Of a stretch of DNA of 64,000 bases, positions 43,106 to 50,264 are shown piece by piece; positions within the stretch are counted from its first letter, which is position 1; every line of letters begins with the position of its first letter. A model generated the notes under the pieces. That model saw nothing but the letters and a program-made list of their open reading frames with translations. It did not search any database and had not been told where the DNA came from. Position numbers and translations under genes: made by a program. Source of the DNA: an uncultured Verrucomicrobia subdivision 3 bacterium (GTDB lineage: Bacteria; Verrucomicrobiota; Verrucomicrobiia; Limisphaerales; UBA11358); NCBI GenBank assembly GCA_903872345.1, contig CAIQKM010000055.1:1-64000 (forward strand), in the 5' to 3' direction.

Positions 43106-43510
43106 TTATTGTTGTTCGTTTTCAATTTCGTCATCAAATTCCTCATGCTGGCGAACGAGAATTTCGACCAATCGTTCCTGCGGGGCGGCAACCTCGGTGA
43201 TGATAAATCCGAATATTTGATCAACCCCGACTACATTGTTGGAGATGATTGAGTAGAGGTCATCTTCGCAAACGACAGACCATGTTTGGCTCAAAGGAAA
43301 TGAGCGGATCATTTCCAATTCGACGCCGTCCGGGCGGAACAATGTCCCATGAAAATGTGCGTCGGTGAACGGGTTTTTGATGGGGCGGAATTTCTCGCGC
43401 CATTCTTTGTAAGAGAGGCGCTTCGCCGGGTTGTTGTCTGGAACGGTCTGCTCGGGATGGGCAGTTGTCCCTGACGGGGTGAGGTGATGACTGTTTTTGT
43501 CGTTGTTCAT
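43106..43510 (-). CDS. Hypothetical protein with duplicated N-terminus
   Basis: 134 residues from ATG 43510. The first 26 residues are identical to those of the 101-residue protein at 41125-41430; after 'HPEQTVPDN' the two diverge completely. The remainder is soluble ('SYKEWREKFRPIKNPFTDAHFHGTLFRPDGVELEMI', described here in two parts by its Arg/Phe-rich start and acidic end) and ends in a Glu/Gln-rich helix ('HEEFDDEIENEQQ'). No family is recognised. It is the first gene of the operon with the DUF6573-like and 225-residue genes. Confidence 0.75.
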   Translation of the reverse strand: MNNDKNSHHLTPSGTTAHPEQTVPDNNPAKRLSYKEWREKFRPIKNPFTDAHFHGTLFRPDGVELEMIRSFPLSQTWSVVCEDDLYSIISNNVVGVDQIFGFIITEVAAPQERLVEILVRQHEEFDDEIENEQQ

Positions 43511-43851
43511 ATTTGTGTTTGCGACGGGATGTCGCTCGGTTTGGTGTAGTCGCCCTTCACGAAAAGGCCCGCAAGCGATGGCGGCCAGCGGGGGTTCCCT
43601 CTAGGGTACGCGTCGGCCCCGGAGCGAACAGCGGGCCAGTGAGGGCGACGAAGCCACAACCGGAGACATCAGCAAACGGAAATGAAGGAGACAAAAAGGC
43701 AGGGGCAGCCCGTAGGGAACTGCCCGTAGCGGTCGGTGACTCGACGCGCAGCGTTTCAAAATTGTGTGAGTTTGCGCGGATAGCGCAAGCTGGAAAAATC
43801 AGCGCCGCCCCCTGGGTGTGGGAGGGGGCAAGCATTGGGGGTGGGCGGGTG
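43431..43851 (-). repeat. Leader duplication, copy B
   Basis: The counterpart of 41351-41770. It spans the 5' flank and first 26 codons of the 134-residue gene. The 33-bp core is at 43580-43612 with one substitution relative to the other copies. Small indels relative to copy A lie near 43565 and 43685-43695, and a divergent stretch lies near 43755-43770. The shared region ends at the GGTGGGCGGG just before the pseudopilin gene's terminator-like hairpin. Confidence 0.92.
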
Positions 43852-43925
43852 GGGGACAGGAAAGCCCCGGTTTATGCCGGGGCTTGGCGGGGAAAGGGAG
43901 CGCGACCGTTTCCGGTGGCCCGGTG
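43511..43925. other. Non-coding gap: leader copy B and the pseudopilin 3' region
   Basis: 415 bp made almost entirely of leader copy B (to 43851), followed by the hairpin at 43862-43885 and 40 bp before the pseudopilin stop. No gene is supported in it. Confidence 0.65.
43862..43885 (-). terminator. Terminator-like hairpin after the pseudopilin gene
   Basis: AAGCCCCGG (43862-43870) and CCGGGGCTT (43877-43885) pair perfectly with a 6-nt loop. On the minus strand the stem is followed only by TCC, so the U-tract is weak. It lies 41 bp past the stop. The TTGGCGGGG next to it (43884-43892) resembles half of hairpin 1 of the two-hairpin motif and may be a decayed copy. Confidence 0.55.
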
Positions 43926-45302
43926 TCAGTTACCCGGATTGTTGTTGCTGTCGGCGGTGTTGGTGTCCGTAAAGATGTAATCGGAGCCGGACTGCGCGCC
44001 GGAGAGGTTGTCTGCGGAATAATCCCCGCTGACACTGATTGAGGCGACATTCTCCTGGGTTGGGTCGGGGGTGAGGGTGAACGACTGGCCGGGAGCCAGA
44101 GTATCGTTGCCCGGAGTCACCGGGGGATTGAGTGCCACGGCAGCGGCGGTCACCACTGCCGGCGGCGCGACATACGGCTGGCCATAGTTGTTATTGATGT
44201 CCGCCGGATTGGTTACCGTGGCGATGACGGTCAGAGCCTCCGTCGTATTGCCGCCCCAAGCCCCGGCGTCCAGCGTGGCTTCCAGCGGAACGGTCAGCAA
44301 CAGACCCGACAGCGAACCGCCGGAGGGGTTTTTCAATCCGGTCACGCTGCCGTCAAAACCGTCACTGCCGAGACTGGCCGCCATGGTCAACGCCGTGCTG
44401 CCACCGGAGTTTCCGCCGAAGGTGGCGGTCAGGGCAATGTCCCCGGACTGAAGGTCGGTGAGATTGTTCCGGTAGGCGAAGACATACACCTTGCCGTAGG
44501 TCGCGGAAGTGTAATCCGCGAAGGTGAATGCTCCCGGCGCGGCATGGTCGGGAGCGGTCAGATTGCCGTAGGCAATGGCAAAGGTGATGCCGGGCAGACT
44601 GACCGGCGCGGGAGCCGACGCCGGGGCCGACGCCGGGCCGGGGATGATGCTGGTGTCTTCATCCCACAGATAACTGTTCTTGCTGGCATACTTGCTGCCG
44701 GTAAGGTTGGAAAAGGCGGCTCCCGAAGTGGCTCCGGCCCCGGTGCCGGAGAGCACCTGCGCCTGATTGATGACCATGGCGCGGGAGGCCAGTTGATTGA
44801 ACTGGCCGCCCTCGTTGGAACCGCCATTGACGGCGATGAAACCGGGCGCCGCCTCTTCCGGCGTGGCCGGGGTCACGACGGCCGGCACGCCGCTCACGCT
44901 GAAAACAATTCTCGGTTTGCCGTTGTAAGCGGCATTGGGCGGCGATCCGTAGTTGGTGTAATCGGCGTAACCATACGGCACAATGACCTCCGTTGCCGGC
45001 AGCGGATTGCCCACGGTGCCTTTCTGCGTTTCCGAGGCGCTGTTTAACCGCCCCTGCAACAGTTGGGTCAGGGCCAGGGCCTTGATGTAGGATGGTGCGC
45101 CGGCGTTCAGGATGGCCAGTAGGTTGCCGCCGCTCATGTGCAGTTCGCTCAACACCTGGTTGAGTTCGGCCTGGTTCTTTTGTTGCGCCACCGCCGTGGC
45201 GCTGTTTTGGATGCCGTTATAGACATTGAGGACGACCGCTACAATGATGCCGACCACGGTCAGCGTGACCAACATTTCCGACAGGGAAAACGCCTTTTTC
45301 AT
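43926..45302 (-). CDS. Type IV pilin/pseudopilin-like protein with large C-terminal part
   Basis: 458 residues. The N-terminus MKKAFSLSEMLVTLTVVGII is a prepilin signal: short basic leader, then F/S-L-S-E-M-L-V-T-L, with the Glu five residues into the mature helix as in type IV pilins and pseudopilins. A long hydrophobic helix follows. The rest is a beta-rich, Ala/Gly/Thr-rich domain, with a segment 'DTLAPGQSFTLTPDP' near the end. It is much longer than major pilins (about 150 residues). No pilus assembly genes are nearby, so it must use a chromosomal system. The PEP-CTERM gene starts divergently about 150 bp away. Confidence 0.85.
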   Translation of the reverse strand: MKKAFSLSEMLVTLTVVGIIVAVVLNVYNGIQNSATAVAQQKNQAELNQVLSELHMSGGNLLAILNAGAPSYIKALALTQLLQGRLNSASETQKGTVGNPLPATEVIVPYGYADYTNYGSPPNAAYNGKPRIVFSVSGVPAVVTPATPEEAAPGFIAVNGGSNEGGQFNQLASRAMVINQAQVLSGTGAGATSGAAFSNLTGSKYASKNSYLWDEDTSIIPGPASAPASAPAPVSLPGITFAIAYGNLTAPDHAAPGAFTFADYTSATYGKVYVFAYRNNLTDLQSGDIALTATFGGNSGGSTALTMAASLGSDGFDGSVTGLKNPSGGSLSGLLLTVPLEATLDAGAWGGNTTEALTVIATVTNPADINNNYGQPYVAPPAVVTAAAVALNPPVTPGNDTLAPGQSFTLTPDPTQENVASISVSGDYSADNLSGAQSGSDYIFTDTNTADSNNNPGN

Positions 45303-45454
45303 ATTTTGCCCCTACGGCCAATCCGGCGGCAATCTTTAGAGTTTCCGGGATTGTAAAAAACGGCATTCATCCATCTGGATAATAACAACTTGGTATTAAG
45401 CGGCCTGAATGGTGTTGACCCGGCGGGGCAAACCGTTTGAAGATCATCTGTCGT

Positions 45455-46147
45455 ATGAGGAAATTATCCCCCCGTTTGGCCGGATTGGCCGCCGGTGTGC
45501 TCGTGGCGGGCGCCGGTCTGCAACCCGTCGCGACGAAAGCCCAGGGCTGGGTTGACGTCCGGTTCAGCGGCACGGTCAATCAACTGTTCGGCAACGGCAG
45601 CGGCGTCACCAACGGTTCGGCCGTCAGCGGTCATGTGCTGCTGAATCCCTATGCGGCCCTGCTGCTGGCCGGGAACGGTTCGACCACTGCCGCCTCGGAA
45701 TATGGCCTGGCCGATGCCGTGGTGAGCGTCACCATCAACGGGAACACCACCAATCTGACGGGCGTCATGGCGGCGGTGGCTGACAACGTGACGGATTTGA
45801 GCGGGCGGAACCTGCCCGCTGACAGTCTGCTGCTGTCTTGGGGTGTGGACAATCTGGACGGGCTGGTGATCTATTATCCCGGCGGCACCATCACCAACAG
45901 TTCATCCGCCAGTCTGGCGGCTTTGATTGACAGCGGCCTGCGCGGCTGTCTGCCTTATCCAAACGACGCCACGTTTGCCGCCGCCTCGGACGCCAGTTTT
46001 AACGGTGTTCAAGGCGGCTTGCTCACCTATTCGGCGCAGGCCGCCCCCGAGCCGTCGGCTTGGGGGTTGGGCGTGCTGGGTGCGGCGGGTTGGGCCGGTC
46101 TGCGCCGGTTCCGCCGCCCGGTGGCGACCGGCCCGGTTCTCCGTTAG
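45455..46147 (+). CDS. PEP-CTERM sorting-domain protein
   Basis: 230 residues from ATG 45455 (MRKLSPRLAGLAAGVLVAGA, signal peptide); 45437 is an alternative start six codons earlier. The body is beta-rich with a possible single domain. The C-terminus is a PEP-CTERM signal: 'APEPSAWGLGVLGAAGWAGLRRFRR', with the P-E-P motif, a membrane helix and an Arg-rich end. Such proteins are processed by exosortase and kept at or exported through the envelope. The exosortase must be elsewhere. The gene lies inside the mobile element and is divergent from the pseudopilin gene. Confidence 0.87.
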   Translation: MRKLSPRLAGLAAGVLVAGAGLQPVATKAQGWVDVRFSGTVNQLFGNGSGVTNGSAVSGHVLLNPYAALLLAGNGSTTAASEYGLADAVVSVTINGNTTNLTGVMAAVADNVTDLSGRNLPADSLLLSWGVDNLDGLVIYYPGGTITNSSSASLAALIDSGLRGCLPYPNDATFAAASDASFNGVQGGLLTYSAQAAPEPSAWGLGVLGAAGWAGLRRFRRPVATGPVLR

Positions 46148-46386
46148 GGAAGCCGGGTAACGGATTTGATTTTGAAAAGGTGCGGAGCCAAGGGCGGGGT
46201 GCTGGCCTGTTTCAGCCGGACGGCCATGCGGGCCGCCTCGGCATCGGAGCGGGCGCGGAGGATGGTGCAACCCTGCGTCTGATAGGTGAAGCGAAACAGG
46301 TAATTGCCGAAGGGAGCGGCCCGGTGAACGTGGCGGCGGCGCGTCGTTCGCCGGACGTGGCGGGTGGATTTGTGGTTGGTTTTCAT
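46144..46386 (-). CDS. Small basic hypothetical protein
   Basis: 80 residues. The first 25 are strongly basic ('MKTNHKSTRHVRRTTRRRHV'). The rest has 'NYLFRFTYQTQGCTILRARSDAEAARMAVRLKQ', a strand-strand-helix pattern reminiscent of small alpha/beta sandwich proteins. Its last 4 bp overlap the end of the PEP-CTERM gene tail to tail. The ribosome-binding site is poor. Similar codon use to neighbours and the ordered second half make it plausible, but it could be a chance reading frame. Confidence 0.5.
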   Translation of the reverse strand: MKTNHKSTRHVRRTTRRRHVHRAAPFGNYLFRFTYQTQGCTILRARSDAEAARMAVRLKQASTPPLAPHLFKIKSVTRLP

Positions 46387-46460
46387 GGTGAGGAAAGCAG
46401 CCCGTGTTACGACCGTAAACGGGGGCCGTGGGGGAGGTCAACGGCGGATTAGCAACACCA

Positions 46461-46532
46461 ACCCCCCGGCCTTGAAGGCCGGGGGCCGTTGTCGTTTGGC
46501 GGGCTGGGGAGCTATTCGCTCACCCGTCAAAA
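46461..46532 (-). ncRNA. Two-hairpin 3' element, copy 3
   Basis: On the minus strand: TTTGACGGGT pairs with GCCCGCCAAA (one A-C mismatch, one T-G pair), with an inner GAGC-GAATA-GCTC stem-loop. After CGACAACGG, hairpin 2 pairs CCCCCGGCC with GGCCGGGGG around TTCAA and is followed by GTTGGTGTT. It lies 66 bp after the stop of the XRE regulator gene. The inner stem's AGC/GCT in place of GGC/GCC is a compensatory change relative to copies 1 and 2. Confidence 0.68.
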
Positions 46533-46599
46533 AAGTTCAACTTTGGGCGGGCGGTTCCTCGAACGTGGTGCCAAGGATGTAATCGGCGGATTTCTGTGG

Positions 46600-46887
46600 C
46601 TAACCGGACGGCTTGCGTTTGCGGGCGAGCGACAGTTTGATTTTATCCTGCCACGCCTTGTCCGGTTCCGGCAATCCGTCAAACAGACGGTTTGGGCTGA
46701 CGCCCAAAGCCTGGCTGATTTTGAAGAAGGTGATTACCGAGCAGAGATACTTGCCGTTTTCAATATAGCTGACGGTTTGCCAGTGGACTCCCGCCAGTTC
46801 GGCCACGCATTCCTGCGTCAGATTGGCATTGAGCCGGGCGGTTTTCACCGACTGGCCGATGCGTTTCAACATTTGGCGGTCTGTCAT
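46600..46887 (-). CDS. XRE/Cro-C1-type transcriptional regulator
   Basis: 95 residues. A single HTH_3 domain (about 8-63): 'IGQSVKTARLNANLTQECVAELAGVHWQTVSYIENGKYL'. The Q-x4-A...V-x-x-Q-T-V-S-Y-I-E-N-G pattern is textbook for the Xre family. The C-terminus is basic (KIKLSLARKRKPSG) and may be flexible. It is divergent from the large secreted repeat protein at 47010, with 122 bp between the starts, so it may regulate that gene or itself. A two-hairpin element lies 66 bp downstream. Confidence 0.9.
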   Translation of the reverse strand: MTDRQMLKRIGQSVKTARLNANLTQECVAELAGVHWQTVSYIENGKYLCSVITFFKISQALGVSPNRLFDGLPEPDKAWQDKIKLSLARKRKPSG

Positions 46888-47009
46888 CCGCCTTAAAAAG
46901 CAGGTTTAATTGCCTATTGACATCGAGCATATTCGATGCTAATCCGTGCGTCCGGGGATTGGCCCGGCCCGGCCGGGCGGAAGCCGCGGTGGCGACGGAA
47001 TGAATTATC

Positions 47010-50000
47010 ATGAAAACCTGCTGGAAAACACTGTTTCGGGCGTTGCCTTTGGCGGCGCTGTTCGGCCTGTCGGGCGGTCAGGCGCACGCGCAAACCGCCG
47101 ATCAACATTTCTTCTGGACTGTCACCGGAACAGGAACGGAAACTTGGTACACTGACGACTTGTATTACCACGCCGTTTCTTTGAGCGGAAACGCCTCCGT
47201 ATCCTGGACTCCTCCGCTCGGTGGCACTGCAACCTACTCGGGAGAACTGGGACCCTCCTATCCCAGCGGTTCCGTTGACTGTGGTGTCGGCAATGTTTTC
47301 GACCGTTATGCCTATTGGGCGAATAATGGACTCGGTGGAACGGTTGAAATCGGAACCTCGGGAAATTTCAGCGGCAGTTTTAGCACCACCAGCGGTCATA
47401 CTTATTCCATATATTCTGTCACGAGCAGTGGGTCTGTTCAACTGACAGTCAATTTCCCCGACCATTACCAAGAGGATCCGCACACGGCAACCCGGACTGC
47501 TTCGGAAACCGGCAACAACTCGGTGAGTGTCACGGACGGCCAGAAAAACGTCGTCGGCTTTTATGCACCGCCCCAACCGCAGAACGGCGGTGCCATGTCT
47601 GGGGTGACCTATTCGCTGAGTTGGACCAATCCCAACGTGGCCCTGTTCTTTTCCGATACCGAAACCACCACCACCTTGAATCCCAACGCCGACATCATCG
47701 CCGTCACGGTGCTGCCGGGAGCCATCGCCAGCCTGTGGACGACCACGAACTATGCCGTCAGCGGCAACACCGTTACCATAGGCAACGCGTGGTCGGCGGC
47801 CTCCGGGGCGACGGGATATGAGTTTGTCTCGGCGAAATATGCCAACGGGGTCTGGCTGCCGCCCGTAACCAATTTTGTCGCGGACACGAGTTTTCTGGAC
47901 ACCGGGATCATACCAGGCACCCCTTGCGAATACTACGTTGTGGCCACCAACAGCATCGGGTTGGGGCCGGTCTCGGCCACCAACTGGCCCAACGCCGTTT
48001 GGCCGCCGCAGGTTCCCGGCCCCATTGCCACCACGGCGTATTATGCGGTGGCCGCCGGGGACTCGGTGATGGCCTTTTCGTGGACGGCGGCCACCAATGC
48101 GGACGGTTACGAGGCGGTGCTGGCGCATTACGTCAATGGCAGCTATTGGCAGGCGCCCGTCACAAATTACCTGGGCGAAACCGGCATCACCTACAGCAAT
48201 CTGATGCCGGGCGACCCGTATGAATTTTATGTCGTGGCCACCAACACATCCGGGGCCGGTCTGCCTTCGGTCATTGACTGGCCGATCGCCCCGCCGCACG
48301 TTCCGGGCCAACCCGGCTACATCGTGACGGCCTCCAACTACGCGGTGAATGCCAGCAACGTGACCATGAGCTTTTCCTGGCCCGCCGCCGTGGGGATGAG
48401 CGGCTACCTGAGTTCATACGAGGCGGTTTTCGGCGAATACCTCAACGGTGCCTGGCAGCCGTTGACGACCAACTGCACGGCTGGTACCAATATCACCATT
48501 GCGGGGATCACACCGGGAGCGCCGGTTGAATTTTATGTCGTGGCCACCAACGATGCCGGCCCCGGTCCGGCGGCGGTCACCAACTGGCCGGTGGCGGTCT
48601 ATGGGATATTGCAGATACCAAGCCTGTGGACTACGACCAATTATCTGGCCACCTCCAACAGCGCGACCATTGGCAACGCTTGGACGGCGGCTTCGGGGGC
48701 GTCGGGGTATGAATTTATTTCCAGCCGGTACGTTCAGGGTGTCTGGCAGCCGCCGGTCACAAATTATCTGGCGGGCACGAGTTGTCTGGATACGGGCATC
48801 GGGCCGGGGACACCCTGCGAGTATTACGTCGTCGCCACCAACGCCAATGGAGCCGGCCCCGCCTCCCTGACCAACTGGCAGGTTGCCGCAAGTCTTCCGG
48901 CAGCCGTACCTTTGATATGGACAACCACAAATTACATGGCCAGTCCCGGCAGCGTGACCATCGGCAATGCTTGGTCACCCGCTCAAGGGGCAACCAATTA
49001 TCAAATCATCTTCGATGAGAATCTTAGTGGAGCATGGCAGACAAATATCGTCTTTGGGACCAGTTTTTTAGAGACGGGAATACCGCCCGGAACGGTATGC
49101 AGGTATTACGTGGTGTCGGTGAATAGTCGTGGCTGGCTTGCTTCTTCGCCTTCTGCCACCAACTTTGCGGTGGCCGCTCCGGCAGCCGTTCCCTTTTTAT
49201 GGACAACCACAAATTACATGACCAGTACCGGTAGCGCGACCATCAACAATGTGTGGTCGTCAGCGAAAGGGGCTACAAGCTATCAATTGATCTCCGATAA
49301 GAATCTTAGCGGAGTCTGGCAGACAAATACGGTGAGTGGCACCAGTTTTTTGGACACGCCAATAAGCCCCGGAATATTGTGCAGGTATTATGTGGTGTCC
49401 ATTAACAGCCAGGGGTGGCCTGCTTCTTCTCCTTCCGCTACCAACTGGCAAGTTGCCGTTGGGCCTTACCTCGGCCTGCCGCAAACGATTCCGGGGCATA
49501 TTCAAGTTCAAGACTATGATTTAGGCGGAAATGGTTGGGCGTATTACGATACCGATTCGACCAATCACGGCGACTTCCGAACGTCGGAGGGCGTGGAATT
49601 GAGTGATTCTGAAATCGCCTTCACCGGTTATTACCACATATTTTACACTGGCCCCGGAGAGTGGGTTGATTACACCGTCAATGTCACCCACTCCGGCCTG
49701 TATTCGATCATCTTGTCAGCGGGCAAAATTGACGGCGCAAGCACAAATCATATTGAGATTGACGGCATCAATGTTACGGGGCCGTTGATAATTGCCAATA
49801 CCGGCAGTTGGAATTATCAGTTGTTAAAAACGGACCGAATATATCTGTCGAGCGGTCAGCACGTTTTGCGCCTGGCCATGGACGGCTGCGGCCCGGATTG
49901 GGGCAATGGCAATTTCAACGACATCAACGTGGTGGCGGATGAACCGCAAATACAGACCAGCGCCGCCAGTCTGGGCGTTCATTCGAATCGCTTCGGGTTC

Positions 50001-50171
50001 ACGATAACCGGACTGTCAAATCAGATTGTGATTGTCGAGGGTTGCACAAATCTGGCCGCCCCCAATTGGGTTTCGTTGCAAACAAACACGCTGGGAACAA
50101 ACGCCCTGTACTTTGGCGACTCGGCTTGGACAAATTACAGGAGCCGATTTTATCGCGTGGTTACTCCATGA
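47010..50171 (+). CDS. Large secreted repeat protein with CBM6-like module
   Basis: 1053 residues with a signal peptide (MKTCWKTLFRALPLAALFGL...AHA). Residues about 30-235 form a unique beta-rich head. From about 238 to 830 there are six roughly 100-residue FN3-like repeats, most starting 'LWTTTNY' and containing 'TIGNAW', 'FLDTGI.PGT.C.YYVVATN' or 'PYEFYVVATN'. Residues about 835-965 resemble a CBM6-type sugar-binding module ('TIPGHIQVQDYDLGGNGWAY', 'GPGEWVDYTVNV'). The end carries the tail 'VEGCTNLAAPNWV...FYRVVTP'. It probably adheres to polysaccharide; no enzyme domain is evident. It is cargo within the mobile element. Confidence 0.87.
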   Translation: MKTCWKTLFRALPLAALFGLSGGQAHAQTADQHFFWTVTGTGTETWYTDDLYYHAVSLSGNASVSWTPPLGGTATYSGELGPSYPSGSVDCGVGNVFDRYAYWANNGLGGTVEIGTSGNFSGSFSTTSGHTYSIYSVTSSGSVQLTVNFPDHYQEDPHTATRTASETGNNSVSVTDGQKNVVGFYAPPQPQNGGAMSGVTYSLSWTNPNVALFFSDTETTTTLNPNADIIAVTVLPGAIASLWTTTNYAVSGNTVTIGNAWSAASGATGYEFVSAKYANGVWLPPVTNFVADTSFLDTGIIPGTPCEYYVVATNSIGLGPVSATNWPNAVWPPQVPGPIATTAYYAVAAGDSVMAFSWTAATNADGYEAVLAHYVNGSYWQAPVTNYLGETGITYSNLMPGDPYEFYVVATNTSGAGLPSVIDWPIAPPHVPGQPGYIVTASNYAVNASNVTMSFSWPAAVGMSGYLSSYEAVFGEYLNGAWQPLTTNCTAGTNITIAGITPGAPVEFYVVATNDAGPGPAAVTNWPVAVYGILQIPSLWTTTNYLATSNSATIGNAWTAASGASGYEFISSRYVQGVWQPPVTNYLAGTSCLDTGIGPGTPCEYYVVATNANGAGPASLTNWQVAASLPAAVPLIWTTTNYMASPGSVTIGNAWSPAQGATNYQIIFDENLSGAWQTNIVFGTSFLETGIPPGTVCRYYVVSVNSRGWLASSPSATNFAVAAPAAVPFLWTTTNYMTSTGSATINNVWSSAKGATSYQLISDKNLSGVWQTNTVSGTSFLDTPISPGILCRYYVVSINSQGWPASSPSATNWQVAVGPYLGLPQTIPGHIQVQDYDLGGNGWAYYDTDSTNHGDFRTSEGVELSDSEIAFTGYYHIFYTGPGEWVDYTVNVTHSGLYSIILSAGKIDGASTNHIEIDGINVTGPLIIANTGSWNYQLLKTDRIYLSSGQHVLRLAMDGCGPDWGNGNFNDINVVADEPQIQTSAASLGVHSNRFGFTITGLSNQIVIVEGCTNLAAPNWVSLQTNTLGTNALYFGDSAWTNYRSRFYRVVTP

Positions 50172-50264
50172 ACGCTGAGTTTTACAGGCCGCGCCCTTGA
50201 ACATGGAGTTGGCTGTCTTTGGACTGCCAATGGACAAACTCGGCGGCTGGCTGTGATTTGGCAA

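Noticed and set aside
38186-46887. An integron-type gene cassette array
   Set aside because: There is no integron integrase, no GTTRRRY/RYYYAAC paired core sites around the inverted repeats, and each unit carries its own long 5' leader, which integron cassettes lack.
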